From Alphaproteobacteria bacterium (GTDB lineage Bacteria; Pseudomonadota; Alphaproteobacteria; MPNO01; UBA830): a DNA stretch of 56,137 nt. Under the pieces are notes generated by a model. That model worked only from the letters and a program-made list of their open reading frames with translations, did no database searches and had not been told where the DNA came from. This document shows, piece by piece, positions 1 to 8,706 of this stretch. A program made the position numbers and the translations under genes. The stretch covers positions 1-56,137 of the forward strand of contig JAJEBT010000141.1 in assembly GCA_022822405.1 (NCBI GenBank), read 5' to 3'. Position 1 is the stretch's first letter, and each line of letters starts with the position of its first letter.

Positions 1-1
1 C

Positions 2-889
2 TCTAAGGGACGCCTCGAATGCGGCTTCGTCCGCAGCGTGCCCTACGAGGCGGCGGCGGCGAACATCCTGCCCTACAAGGGCACCGAGCGCCTGTGGGAG
101 GCCCACGACCTGATCCTCAAGGCGTGGACGACCCATGACGGTCCGTTCAACTTCGAAGGGCGCTGGTACCATCATCGCCAGGTCAACATATGGCCGCGCC
201 CGTGGCAGCAGCCCCACCCGCCGGTCTGGATCACGACGGGAAGCGCCGGAAGCACCAAACCGGTGGCGCAGCACCGCCATGTCGCCGCCGTGTTCCTGGC
301 CGGTTACGGCCGCGTCCGGCCGATCTTCGACGCCTACCGTGAAAACTACCGCGCCTTCCACGGCAGCCACGCGCCGCTTGACCGCCTCGCCTACTGCGCG
401 CTGATCCATGTCGGTGACAACGAGCGCGAAGCGACGGACGGCGCCAACCACTTGATGTGGTACATGCAGGCCAACAAGGTCGCCGAACAGTGGAGGAACC
501 CGCCCGGCTATCATCCCCCGCAGCTCAGCGCCAGCCTCATGCGCGGCGCTCGCGTCTCGGGCACCGGCGCGGCCTACAGCACCGAGCTTGGGGAGCATAT
601 GCGCCGCGGCAATGTGTTCGCGGGAACCCCGGACCAGGTGTTCGAGCAGATCAGGGCCTTCTGGGAGTATTCGGGCGGCTTCGGCCATCTCCTGATGATG
701 GGCCAGGCCGGCCATCTTTCCGCCGAGCGGACCCTGCGCTCTATGACGCTCTTCAACGACGAGGTCTATCCGCGGCTGCGCGAACTCGCCGCCGGGTGGG
801 ACCCCGACGAAATGGCGGAAAGGCGCAAGCGCCTGCCCGACATCGAGCGCGTGGAAGCAGACAATCTCGCCGTGGACTTTGCCCGCTGA
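2..889 (+). CDS. LLM-class flavin-dependent monooxygenase (5' end outside window)
   Basis: The reading frame is open from the first bases of the window, and the residues before the first GTG (position 38) already look like this family, so the gene begins upstream and this is its C-terminal part. The segment reading LECGFVR..VPYE, the stretch with AHDLILKAW and the later GRWYHHRQVNIWPRPWQ..HPPVWI block are typical of bacterial luciferase-like (F420/FMN-type) monooxygenases. Such enzymes use reduced flavin and O2 on diverse substrates. It is followed 34 bp later by an alpha/beta hydrolase and then an acyl-CoA dehydrogenase on the same strand, suggesting a short catabolic operon. The substrate cannot be read from the sequence. 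Confidence 0.85.
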   Translation, partial: SKGRLECGFVRSVPYEAAAANILPYKGTERLWEAHDLILKAWTTHDGPFNFEGRWYHHRQVNIWPRPWQQPHPPVWITTGSAGSTKPVAQHRHVAAVFLAGYGRVRPIFDAYRENYRAFHGSHAPLDRLAYCALIHVGDNEREATDGANHLMWYMQANKVAEQWRNPPGYHPPQLSASLMRGARVSGTGAAYSTELGEHMRRGNVFAGTPDQVFEQIRAFWEYSGGFGHLLMMGQAGHLSAERTLRSMTLFNDEVYPRLRELAAGWDPDEMAERRKRLPDIERVEADNLAVDFAR

Positions 890-923
890 TCATCCGTCCG
901 GGCGCCCTTCTCACGAGAGGACA

Positions 924-1790
924 ATGGCAGACATCCATTCCAGACATGTCGAGGTGGACGGCATCGCGACACACTATCTCGAAGCCGGAGATCCCGACGC
1001 GCCGACCGTGGCGCTCCTGCATTCCGGCGAGTTCGGCGGCGCCGCGGAAATCAGCTGGGAATTCACGATTCCGGCGCTGGCGCCGCATTATCACGTGGTC
1101 GCCCCCGACTGGCTCGGCTTCGGCCGCACCGACAAGGTCTACGACTTCGCCAACGCCCGCGGGCGGGTCTACGGCCACATCCAGCGTTTCTTCGAGGTTC
1201 TCGGCATCCGCGAGGCCGACTTCATCGGCAATTCGATGGGAGGCTCCAATCTTGCGCGAATAATCGCCGACCCGCCGCCGATCCTGCCGGTGCGGTCTGC
1301 CGTGCTGTGTTCAGGCGGCGGATTCACGCCGCTGACCGAGGAAAGAAAGACTCTCCTCGCCTATGACTGCTCGGCGGAAGCGATGCGCGACCTGCTCCAT
1401 GCGATGCTGCACGATCCGCGGTGGGGCGACGACGACGCCTATGTCGCGAAGCGCCAGGAGCTCGCGTTGCTGCCGGGCGCGTTCGAATGCGCCTCGGCGC
1501 CGCGCCTCAAGCGCCCGGAGAAGAAGCCGGAAGGCGGCGGGCGGGCCGAACAGGGCTTCGGCGTGCCGGACAACACGGCCTATGAACGCGTCGAGGTACC
1601 GGTCCTCATCATCGCCGGCGCCAACGACCCGCTGCGCGAGCCCGGCTATTCCGCAGACCTCGCCCGGCGCATCCCGGACAACGAACACCATGTCTACGAA
1701 GACTGCGGCCACTGCCCGAACATCGAGCACGCCGAACGCTTCAACGCGGATGTTCTTGCCTTCCTCGGCCGTATCCACGGCCGCGCATGA
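924..1790 (+). CDS. alpha/beta-fold hydrolase
   Basis: This 288-residue protein has the complete alpha/beta-hydrolase layout: an oxyanion-hole region near LLHSGEFGG (residues 31-39), the nucleophile elbow GNSMGG with Ser104, a candidate acid Asp235 in IAGANDP, and a candidate catalytic His263 in DCGHCP. It resembles meta-cleavage-product or ester hydrolases of catabolic pathways, but the substrate is unknown. The ATG at 924 is chosen because a GAGAGG Shine-Dalgarno lies just upstream; an in-frame extension to 879 would overlap the preceding gene and adds nothing family-like. Its stop overlaps a possible start of the next gene (ATGA at 1787), indicating coupling within the operon. Confidence 0.85.
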   Translation: MADIHSRHVEVDGIATHYLEAGDPDAPTVALLHSGEFGGAAEISWEFTIPALAPHYHVVAPDWLGFGRTDKVYDFANARGRVYGHIQRFFEVLGIREADFIGNSMGGSNLARIIADPPPILPVRSAVLCSGGGFTPLTEERKTLLAYDCSAEAMRDLLHAMLHDPRWGDDDAYVAKRQELALLPGAFECASAPRLKRPEKKPEGGGRAEQGFGVPDNTAYERVEVPVLIIAGANDPLREPGYSADLARRIPDNEHHVYEDCGHCPNIEHAERFNADVLAFLGRIHGRA

Positions 1791-1837
1791 CCGGACGCGG
1801 CCGGCCACAAGCCGGTAACGCGGCGCCGCGCCGGACC

Positions 1838-2998
1838 ATGGCCTTCAGTTTCCGGAGCGACAGCCCCGAAGACGCGGGCTTCCGGGCCGAGGTGCGGGCC
1901 TGGATCGACGCCAACCTGCCTGCCGATCTGCGGGGACTTCCGACGCGGCCGCCCTTCGAACGCGCGATGTGGTGGCACCGCCGGCTCCATGACCGGGGAT
2001 GGATCGCGCTTCACTGGCCGCGCGAGCATGGCGGCGGCGAGGACTCGCTCGACCGGCAGATCATAGTCCGGGAGGAACTCGCGCGCGCCGGAGCTCCGGA
2101 GATATCGGCGCAGGGCCTCTACCATATCGGCCCGATCCTCATGTCCCACGGCACCGACGCCCAGAAACGCCGCTTCCTCCCGCCGATCCTCTCGGGCGAC
2201 GAACTCTGGTGCCAGGGCTATTCCGAACCGGGCGCCGGATCGGACCTGGCAAGCCTCTCGACCGCCGCGCACGTCGACGGCGATCATCTTGTCGTGACCG
2301 GATCCAAGATCTGGACGACATGGGCCCACCATGCGGACTGGATGTTCGCGCTCGTGCGCTCCAATCCGGAGGCGCCGCGCAAACAGGCGGGCTTGAGTTT
2401 CGTTCTGATCGACATGGGCGCTCCTGGCGTCGCGGTGCGGCCGATCCGCACCATTGCCGGGGATGACGAGTTCGCGGAGGTGTTCCTCGACGGCGTGCGC
2501 GTGCCGATGGAGAACCTGGTCGGAAGCCTCCATGACGGTTGGCGTATAGCCAACGCCCTGCTCGCGCACGAGCGGCTCGTGACCGCGAATCCGCAGCTCC
2601 TGCATGACGCCCTGCGGCGCACCCGGGAGGCGGCGCTGTCGAGCGGAGCGATCGACGATCCCGGATTCCGCGACAGGCTGGCCGCCATCGATATCGAGGT
2701 GGTTGCGTTTTCGGCCATGTTCGCCCACGCCGCCGAAATCGCCAATGCCGGCGGATCTCTCGGCGTCGAGGCGTCGCTCCTGAAGATCGCGGGCACCGAA
2801 CTGCTGCAGAAGATCGCGGATCTGCTGGCCGAGGCGGCCGGCATCCATGGCGCGATGGTGGATGGCGGCGGGATGGAGGACGACCACGCGGATGCCGCGT
2901 TGGTGCTGTTGCAGACGCGGCGCGCGACGATCTATGGCGGATCCAGCGAGATCCAGCGGAACATCATCGCCAGGAGAGTTCTCGGCCTGCCGTCCTGA
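1838..2998 (+). CDS. acyl-CoA dehydrogenase family protein
   Basis: A 386-residue flavoprotein with family landmarks in order: N-terminal FRAEVRAWIDANLP helix, the FAD/substrate motif QGYSEPGAGSDLASL, the beta-domain SKIWTTWAHHADWMF, and the C-terminal GGSSEIQRNIIARRVLGLPS. These enzymes oxidise an acyl-CoA to the enoyl-CoA and pass electrons to ETF. An alternative ATG at 1787 overlaps the upstream stop as ATGA, which would suit translational coupling; 1838 is preferred because homologues normally start close to the FRAEVR helix. The stop codon (2996-2998) directly abuts the stop of the convergent FAD monooxygenase, leaving no intergenic base. Confidence 0.88.
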   Translation: MAFSFRSDSPEDAGFRAEVRAWIDANLPADLRGLPTRPPFERAMWWHRRLHDRGWIALHWPREHGGGEDSLDRQIIVREELARAGAPEISAQGLYHIGPILMSHGTDAQKRRFLPPILSGDELWCQGYSEPGAGSDLASLSTAAHVDGDHLVVTGSKIWTTWAHHADWMFALVRSNPEAPRKQAGLSFVLIDMGAPGVAVRPIRTIAGDDEFAEVFLDGVRVPMENLVGSLHDGWRIANALLAHERLVTANPQLLHDALRRTREAALSSGAIDDPGFRDRLAAIDIEVVAFSAMFAHAAEIANAGGSLGVEASLLKIAGTELLQKIADLLAEAAGIHGAMVDGGGMEDDHADAALVLLQTRRATIYGGSSEIQRNIIARRVLGLPS

Positions 2999-4183
2999 TC
3001 ATGACAGCTCGACCGTCAGCGGATTGTACGAATAAAGCCAGCTGTTGCGATCGTCCCCCTCGTCACGCTCGGCAAAGATCCGCCTGATTTCTTCCACGCT
3101 TTCCAGATGGAACAGCCGCCGGTTGGCGTCCGACGCGCTGACGACGCGCGCGGTGCGGTCGGCACGGTTTCTCTCATAGAGGCGGAACGCTTCGCCCGGT
3201 TCGGCGCACTGCTTCAGCGCGCGCGCAAGCACGGCGCCATCCTCTATGGCCATCGCCGCACCCTGGGCCAGGTAGGGCAGCGTTGCGTGGGCCGCATCGC
3301 CGAGAATGGTGGCGCGGGCCGTGCTCCAGTTGTCTATCGTCGGCCGCCGGTAAAGCGCCCAGCGGTAGCATTCCTCGCGATCGGCAAGATCGATGACCGT
3401 CGCGATGTCACGGTGCCACCCCTCGAAATCGGCCCGCAATTCCTCCCAGGGAAATTTCAGCGTCCAGGATTCCTCGGTGGCGACCGGCGTTTCGACCGCA
3501 CCGACGAAGTTGAGCAGGTCTCCGTTCCGGATCCAGTACGAGACGGCATGCTTGCCCGGCCCCATCCACACCGACATGACCTCGGGCATGAAGTCGGACG
3601 GAAGCTTTTCACGCGGGATCGTGAGCCGCCACGCGGAATCGCCGGTATATTCCGCCGCCACGTGCCCGGAAATACTGTCTCGTATCACGGACTTGACGCC
3701 GTCGGCGCCGACCAGAAGATCGCCCCTGACGCTCGGGTGCCCCTCGAAATGGAGCGTGACCCCGGCACCATCCTCGTCGAACCCGACAACCCGCCGGTTG
3801 AGCCGGATCGTGTCCGGGCCCGCCTTCATCACCGCTCCGGCAAGCAGCTGGTGCAGGTCGGCGCGGTGAATCTGGTTGTAGGGCGCCTTGTGCATCCGTT
3901 CGTGCTCGGCCGCCAGCGCGAACCTGTCGATGACCTCCCCGGTGTCGTGAAGGCGGAACACGTAAGCAGCCGGGCGGACCGACCGCACCGACACCTCGCT
4001 GCCGATCCCGAGGTGATCGAGGACATGCATTGCATTCGCGCTGACCTGGATGCCGGCGCCGATCTCCCCGAGCGCCGGAGCCTGCTCGTAGACCTCGACC
4101 TCGTAGCCGGCCCGCAGCAGGCACCCGGCGGCAGCCAGCCCGCCAAGACCCGCACCGACGATCAGAATCTTCTCCGCTGCCAC
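2999..4183 (-). CDS. FAD-dependent aromatic-ring monooxygenase (salicylate hydroxylase-like)
   Basis: A 394-residue class A flavoprotein monooxygenase. The N-terminus carries the Rossmann motif GAGLGG (residues 10-15), the middle has the DG motif in LLVGADGVKSVIRDSI, and the C-terminal half has the GD motif in ILGDAAHATLPYLAQGAAMAIEDGAVLARAL. This set is typical of salicylate 1-monooxygenase and 3- or 6-hydroxybenzoate hydroxylases, which hydroxylate an aromatic acid with NAD(P)H and O2. It lies convergent to the acyl-CoA dehydrogenase and upstream of the haem genes on the same strand. The exact substrate cannot be assigned, but aromatic catabolism fits the rest of the accessory genes. Confidence 0.88.
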   Translation of the reverse strand: MAAEKILIVGAGLGGLAAAGCLLRAGYEVEVYEQAPALGEIGAGIQVSANAMHVLDHLGIGSEVSVRSVRPAAYVFRLHDTGEVIDRFALAAEHERMHKAPYNQIHRADLHQLLAGAVMKAGPDTIRLNRRVVGFDEDGAGVTLHFEGHPSVRGDLLVGADGVKSVIRDSISGHVAAEYTGDSAWRLTIPREKLPSDFMPEVMSVWMGPGKHAVSYWIRNGDLLNFVGAVETPVATEESWTLKFPWEELRADFEGWHRDIATVIDLADREECYRWALYRRPTIDNWSTARATILGDAAHATLPYLAQGAAMAIEDGAVLARALKQCAEPGEAFRLYERNRADRTARVVSASDANRRLFHLESVEEIRRIFAERDEGDDRNSWLYSYNPLTVELS

Positions 4184-4205
4184 CGCGTGTCTCCGCTTCC
4201 CCCGG

Positions 4206-4649
4206 CTAGAACGGCTTCACGACCGCGAGCACGACCGTCGCGACGACCAGAACCGCCGGAACCTCGTTGACCATCCTGTAGAACCGTGCCGTCTTCCTGT
4301 TGCGGTCGCGGGCGAAATCCCGCTGCCAGCTGGCCAGCCGTTCATGAATGATCAGGAGGCCGGCGACCATGGCGATCTTGATCCATATCCAGCCCGCATG
4401 CCAGTCGACGATTCCGGGCAGCAGCAGCAGCGCTCCCCCGAACAGGAGGCTTGCGACCATTGCCGGCGTCATGATCGCGCGCAGCAATCGCCGTTCCATG
4501 ACCTTGAAGGTTTCCGACTTGTCGGACCCCGGCTCGGCGTCGGCATGATACACGAAGAGCCTCGGCAGATAGAGCATCGCCGCCATCCATGCGATGACGC
4601 TGATGATGTGAAGCGCCTTGAGCCAGGGATAGAGGCCGGCGACTGTCAT
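4206..4649 (-). CDS. hemJ: protoporphyrinogen oxidase HemJ
   Basis: A 147-residue membrane protein, the usual HemJ size, beginning YPWLKALHIISVIAWMAAMLYLPRLFVYH, where the early His and the LPRLFVYH segment are family hallmarks. It has about four membrane helices and ends in VVATVVLAVVKPF. HemJ oxidises protoporphyrinogen IX to protoporphyrin IX, the step before ferrochelatase. The start at 4649 overlaps the hemH stop as ATGA, so the two are probably translationally coupled; a longer open frame to 4958 is only the shadow of hemH. Position after hemE and hemH supports the assignment. Confidence 0.93.
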   Translation of the reverse strand: MTVAGLYPWLKALHIISVIAWMAAMLYLPRLFVYHADAEPGSDKSETFKVMERRLLRAIMTPAMVASLLFGGALLLLPGIVDWHAGWIWIKIAMVAGLLIIHERLASWQRDFARDRNRKTARFYRMVNEVPAVLVVATVVLAVVKPF

Positions 4650-5677
4650 GTTCCGGCTGCTCCAGCCGGACAACAGCCGAAGCCCGGGTCGCAGGCAGCT
4701 CCCTCGGCGGCCACCCCCGGCCCGGCGATCTGCCGCACCATTCCGGCGAGATCGGCAATGAACAGCGGATCGTCGCCGACCGCCGGCACGCGAAGATAGT
4801 GCGGAACCCCGCACGAAGCCGCGATCTCGGCATAGTCGATGTCGAGTTCGACCAGGGTTTCGGAGTGCTCGCTGACGAAGGAGACGGGAACGACCACGAG
4901 CGAAAGGCCTTCGGCGCCGGCGTTCCTGATCTCGTCCTCCGCATAGGGCCGAAGCCATTCCAGGCGGCCGACCCTGCTCTGGTAGCAGATGACGTGATCG
5001 GGCGTCGGCGCCGGCAACCGGGCAACGATGGCGGCCACGCTCCGCGCAACCCGGTCTGCATAGGGATCCCCGTCCTCGACGAACTTTCGCGGCAGGCCGT
5101 GTGCCGAAAAGAGGATTCGCGCCCGTGTTCCCTCCGGCAACCGCTCGAGCGCGTCCGATATCCGTCGCGCCATGGCATCCGTGAACCCCGCAAGTTCCGG
5201 CCAGCAGCAGATGACCGACTCCGGGACCGCGAGGCCAGCGACGCCAGCAGCCCGTTTCCAGGCGTCCAGGAACGATTGTGTCGTCGTTGTGGAGAACTGG
5301 GGATAGAGCGGCAGAAGAACCGTGCTGTCGGGTTGCCAGTCGGCGACGTCGAAAGCGACTTCCTCCGCCATCGGGTGCCAGTGCCGCATGGCCACGAAAA
5401 CGCGGTACGATTCCTGGCAGCCGGACAGTTCCCGTTCAAGTGCTTCCGCCTGTTTCCGGGTCTCCTCCAGGATCGGGGAGCCGCCCCCGATCCGGTCATA
5501 GATTCCGGCCGCGATCCGCGACCTCCGACGGGCTATGAACCAGGCGAGGCAGATGCGGACCAGCCACGGAACGCGAAGGATGAACGGATCCGAAAACAGA
5601 TTCCTGAGAAACGGTTCGACGGCTTCCGGACGGTCGGGGCCTCCGAGATTGAAAGCAATGACGGCAATGCGACGCAT
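4646..5677 (-). CDS. hemH: ferrochelatase
   Basis: A 343-residue ferrochelatase, inserting Fe2+ into protoporphyrin IX to give protohaem. Visible motifs are the N-terminal AVIAFNLGGPDRPEAVEPFLRNLF region, the catalytic signature ILFSAHGLPRKFVEDGDPY with its invariant His, and the C-terminal-domain PVSFVSEHSETLVELDIDY with the second conserved His/Glu pair. The extreme C-terminus is cysteine-rich (CDPGFGCC), which may relate to the iron-sulphur clusters known in some bacterial ferrochelatases, though the fit is not checked. It lies 6 bp downstream of hemE and overlaps hemJ by four bases, completing a hemE-hemH-hemJ operon. Confidence 0.96.
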   Translation of the reverse strand: MRRIAVIAFNLGGPDRPEAVEPFLRNLFSDPFILRVPWLVRICLAWFIARRRSRIAAGIYDRIGGGSPILEETRKQAEALERELSGCQESYRVFVAMRHWHPMAEEVAFDVADWQPDSTVLLPLYPQFSTTTTQSFLDAWKRAAGVAGLAVPESVICCWPELAGFTDAMARRISDALERLPEGTRARILFSAHGLPRKFVEDGDPYADRVARSVAAIVARLPAPTPDHVICYQSRVGRLEWLRPYAEDEIRNAGAEGLSLVVVPVSFVSEHSETLVELDIDYAEIAASCGVPHYLRVPAVGDDPLFIADLAGMVRQIAGPGVAAEGAACDPGFGCCPAGAAGT

Positions 5678-5683
5678 GCCTCG

Positions 5684-6718
5684 TCACTCCCCACGGACCG
5701 CCTGCACGAGATCCCGGACATGTTCGACCGGCGTCGCGGGCAGGACTCCGTGGCCCAGGTTGAAGACATGGGCACCGCCCGAGAAGGTTTCGACGATTTC
5801 CCGCGCCGCCCTGATCATCTCCGCACCCCCGGTGAGCAGCAGCGCCGGATCCAGGTTGCCCTGAACCGCAACCGAAGGCTGGATCCGCTCGGCGACCCAT
5901 CGCGGATCGGTTGCATGGTCGATGGAGACCGCGTCGATTTCACCGGCCGACGCAAATCCCGGCAACTGCAGCGGCACCCCCCGAGGAAAGGCGATCACCG
6001 GAACCTGCGGACAGGCGCGCTTCACGCGGGCGGCAATCTCACGGATCGGCGCCAGCGAGTATCTCGCAAAGGCATGAGCCGGAAGAGCTCCTGCCCAGCT
6101 GTCAAAGATCTGGAGCGCTTCAGCACCTGCGCCAACCTGACGGATGAGAAATTCCGCGGTAACTTCCACGAGCATGTCGATCAGGCGCTCGAAGTCCTCG
6201 GGCGCGCCCAGCGCCCAAGCCCTTGTCGCGGCGTGGTCGCGGCTGGTGCCGCCCTCGACCATGTAGGTTGCAACCGTCCATGGTGCTCCGGCGAAGCCTA
6301 TCAGCGCAACATCGTCGGGCATTCCGTGCGCCGCCCGTTCCAAGGTCTCGTATACCGGGCACAGAAGATCGTGTACCCGCTCCGTCGACAGCTTCGCCAG
6401 GTCGCTGCCGTTCCTCACGGGAACGGTCGTCGGGCCTATCCCGGTTTCGAAATCCACTTTCTGGCCAAGCGCGTGGGGGATGACGAGGATATCGGAGAAC
6501 AGAATCGCGGCGTCGAATCCGAAGCGCGAGATCGGCTGGAGGGTGACAATGGCAGCCTTCGCCGGATCGAGGCAGAGATCCAGGAAACTACCGGCCCCGG
6601 CTCGCATGGACCTGTATTCGGGCAGGTATCGCCCAGCCTGGCGCATGAGCCAGATCGGAGGAGGATCCGTTCTCCGGTTGTTGAGCGCCGCAAGGAGGGG
6701 CTTTTGTATGAGGTCCAT
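5684..6718 (-). CDS. hemE: uroporphyrinogen III decarboxylase
   Basis: A 344-residue cytosolic enzyme converting uroporphyrinogen III to coproporphyrinogen III. The N-terminal signature PPIWLMRQAGRYLPEYR is essentially diagnostic, followed by the AAILFSDILVIPHALG segment with the catalytic Asp, and the second signature region GFAGAPWTVATYM. Length matches the family. It is the first gene of the minus-strand haem operon, transcribed away from the AT-rich gap at 6719-7210. In Caulobacter and other Alphaproteobacteria hemE borders the replication origin, which makes its 5' flank noteworthy here. Confidence 0.97.
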   Translation of the reverse strand: MDLIQKPLLAALNNRRTDPPPIWLMRQAGRYLPEYRSMRAGAGSFLDLCLDPAKAAIVTLQPISRFGFDAAILFSDILVIPHALGQKVDFETGIGPTTVPVRNGSDLAKLSTERVHDLLCPVYETLERAAHGMPDDVALIGFAGAPWTVATYMVEGGTSRDHAATRAWALGAPEDFERLIDMLVEVTAEFLIRQVGAGAEALQIFDSWAGALPAHAFARYSLAPIREIAARVKRACPQVPVIAFPRGVPLQLPGFASAGEIDAVSIDHATDPRWVAERIQPSVAVQGNLDPALLLTGGAEMIRAAREIVETFSGGAHVFNLGHGVLPATPVEHVRDLVQAVRGE

Positions 6719-7210
6719 GGACGATGCAATATCACAACGGATACGTTATCCGCCATAGCTGGATCCGTCAGGAACTAAAAAAGATTAAATTCGGAAAGAG
6801 TTAAGTTTTTAGAAGTAGTTGTATAGGGATGTGAATTCCGGGGATGACGGATTATGCACACGATATCCATAAGTGAAACCTTCAGTGAATTACCCGATGG
6901 ACAAGATGTTGGAAATTCATCGGCTGCCGTGAACGCTAGCCTCGGCACGTGGTGAACCCCCGTGAGTGTCGTGCCAAAGGGACGGTGGACAATCCGGTTT
7001 TCCCGGATTGTGACAAAACCGGTCCAGCTCTGGAAAACATCTGGAACAAATCGGGCGAGCGGGAACAAAACTCCATTCTTCTTCGACGCCGTGCGTTTTT
7101 CCTCGTCTCTCAACAGGCTATTCTGGCGATATGCACGGCCCGCTTGGAAAAGAGTCCCGTCGGGCCGTGGCAGAAACGGCGTTGGGCAGGTACGTGGCAG
7201 GCGTGAATCG
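6719..7210. other. candidate chromosomal replication origin / divergent intergenic region
   Basis: This 492-bp gap between divergent hemE and maf has no plausible gene. It is locally AT-rich compared with its surroundings, most strongly around 6774-6826, which could serve as an unwinding element. It contains a perfect match to TTATNCACA (6852-6860) and weaker DnaA-box-like 9-mers at 6746-6754 (TTATCCGCC), 6863-6871 (ATATCCATA), 6984-6992 (GGTGGACAA) and 7009-7017 (TGTGACAAA). In several Alphaproteobacteria oriC lies beside hemE with maf-aroE-coaE-dnaQ-secB on the other side, as here. The origin call is inference from synteny plus these boxes; a long regulatory region for both operons is the alternative. 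Confidence 0.6.
6852..6860 (+). promoter_or_regulatory. DnaA box (TTATGCACA)
   Basis: An exact match to the relaxed DnaA-box consensus TTATNCACA, located in the non-coding gap between hemE and maf just beyond the AT-rich segment. It is the strongest of several box-like 9-mers in the gap. Confidence 0.55.
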
Positions 7211-7852
7211 ATGGAAATACCGGAACAATATCCGCCGGCGCTGGCCGGTGCGTCAGGGGAACGTATCGTTCTTGCATCGTCAAGCCGGAGCAGACGGGCT
7301 CTCCTTGAGGCGGGTGGCGTGCCTTTCGATGTCGATCCGGCCCTTGTCGACGAGAATGAAGTCAAGCGGAGCCTGCGCGCCGAGAACGCCGCGGCCACTG
7401 ACGTCGCCGAAGTCCTTGCGGATGCAAAGGCTTCGCGGGTCTCGGGACGGCATCCGGGCCGAATGGTGCTGGGCGCGGACCAGGTGCTGGAATGCGAGGG
7501 AATGCAATACGACAAGCCAGCAACGCGCATGGAGGCGTCGGCGCAGTTGAAGGCGCTGCGCGGCAGGGAACACAGTCTTGTCAGTTATGTGGTGATCTGG
7601 CGCGACGGCCAGCGCCTCTGGCAGGCGTCCGATACCGCGCTCATGGAGATGCGGAACATCAGCGATGCGTTCATCGAGAGATATCTCGACGCGGCAGGCG
7701 GCGAGATCCTGAACGGCCCGGGCGCCTACCGCGTGGAAGAGTTTGGCGTGCAGCTGTTTCGGCGCGTCAGGGGCGATCATTTCACGATCCTGGGACTGCC
7801 GTTTCTGCCGTTGCTCGATTTCCTGCGGGAAAACCGGATACTGATGACATGA
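7211..7852 (+). CDS. maf: Maf-family nucleotide pyrophosphatase
   Basis: A 213-residue Maf/HAM1-type nucleoside triphosphate pyrophosphatase, thought to hydrolyse non-canonical or modified nucleotides to monophosphates. The N-terminal LASSSRSRRALLEAGGV is the Maf nucleotide-binding motif, and MVLGADQVLECEG carries the catalytic Asp region; GPGAYRVEEFG follows near the C-terminus. The ATG at 7211 is used because in-frame sequence upstream to 6962 is not family-like and runs into the candidate origin. The stop overlaps the aroE start as ATGA. Gene order maf-aroE-coaE-dnaQ is typical of Alphaproteobacteria. Confidence 0.92.
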   Translation: MEIPEQYPPALAGASGERIVLASSSRSRRALLEAGGVPFDVDPALVDENEVKRSLRAENAAATDVAEVLADAKASRVSGRHPGRMVLGADQVLECEGMQYDKPATRMEASAQLKALRGREHSLVSYVVIWRDGQRLWQASDTALMEMRNISDAFIERYLDAAGGEILNGPGAYRVEEFGVQLFRRVRGDHFTILGLPFLPLLDFLRENRILMT

Positions 7853-8706
7853 ATTTTACCGGCGCGGCAGCAATCGCGGGCGTCATGGGATGGCCGGTCG
7901 GCCATTCGCGGTCGCCGGCGATTCACAATTACTGGCTTCGCAAGTTCGGCATCGACGGCGTCTACATTCCGTTTGCAGTGCGGCCCGAACGTACGCGCGA
8001 GGCGATTCACGCCCTGCCCTCGCTCGGCATTCGGGGGACCAACGTGACCCTTCCGCACAAGGAAGCCGCATTCGAGTCGGTAGACGAGACCGATAGCGTG
8101 GCGGCGCGGGTGAAGGCGGTGAACACGGTGACGGTGCGCGAGGACGGTTCCCTCTATGGCCAGAACACGGATGCGTTCGGCTTCCTGGAAGCCCTGAAGG
8201 AAGGCTGTCCCGGCTGGCGCAGCGATGACGGGCCGGCCGTGATCCTCGGTGCCGGAGGTGCGGCGCGGGCACTCGCCGCCGGACTCCAGGACGCTGGAGT
8301 TCCCGACATCCGCGTTGCCAACCGGACGTCTGCCCGGGCGCAGGCGCTGGCCGGGGAGTTCGGTCCCCCGGTGCGGGCGGTGCGGTGGACGGAAAGGGAA
8401 GACGCTCTCGCCGGCAGCGCGCTTCTGGTCAATGCCACGTCGCTCGGAATGAGGGGAAAGGACGATCTCGAAGTTCGTCTCGACGCGCTTCCCGCGGCGG
8501 CCGTCGTCTGCGATATCGTGTACACGCCGCTCAGGACCGGCCTGCTGCGCAATGCCGAGAGCCGCGGCAACCGGACGGTGGACGGGCTGGGCATGCTGTT
8601 GCACCAGGCAAGGCCCGGCTTCGCCGCGTGGTTCGGACGTGATCCCTCGCCGGACCAGGCCCTGAGGGACCTTCTGGCAACCGGTCTCAAGACGGAACCG
8701 TCGTGA
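7849..8706 (+). CDS. aroE: shikimate 5-dehydrogenase
   Basis: A 285-residue NADPH-dependent enzyme reducing 3-dehydroshikimate to shikimate in the chorismate pathway. The substrate-binding GWPVGHSRSPAIHN (SxS motif), the catalytic-lysine motif GTNVTLPHKEAA, the Rossmann motif ILGAGGAARAL, the NRT dinucleotide loop and the C-terminal GLGMLLHQARPGFAAWFG are all present. The start overlaps the maf stop by four bases and the stop overlaps the coaE GTG start by four bases, so all three are likely translated from one message. Confidence 0.97.
   Translation: MNFTGAAAIAGVMGWPVGHSRSPAIHNYWLRKFGIDGVYIPFAVRPERTREAIHALPSLGIRGTNVTLPHKEAAFESVDETDSVAARVKAVNTVTVREDGSLYGQNTDAFGFLEALKEGCPGWRSDDGPAVILGAGGAARALAAGLQDAGVPDIRVANRTSARAQALAGEFGPPVRAVRWTEREDALAGSALLVNATSLGMRGKDDLEVRLDALPAAAVVCDIVYTPLRTGLLRNAESRGNRTVDGLGMLLHQARPGFAAWFGRDPSPDQALRDLLATGLKTEPS

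Noticed and set aside
6775..7530. 251-codon minus-strand frame covering the hemE-maf gap
   Set aside because: It runs antisense through the start of maf and the AT-rich candidate origin, with Ser/Arg-rich content and no family resemblance.
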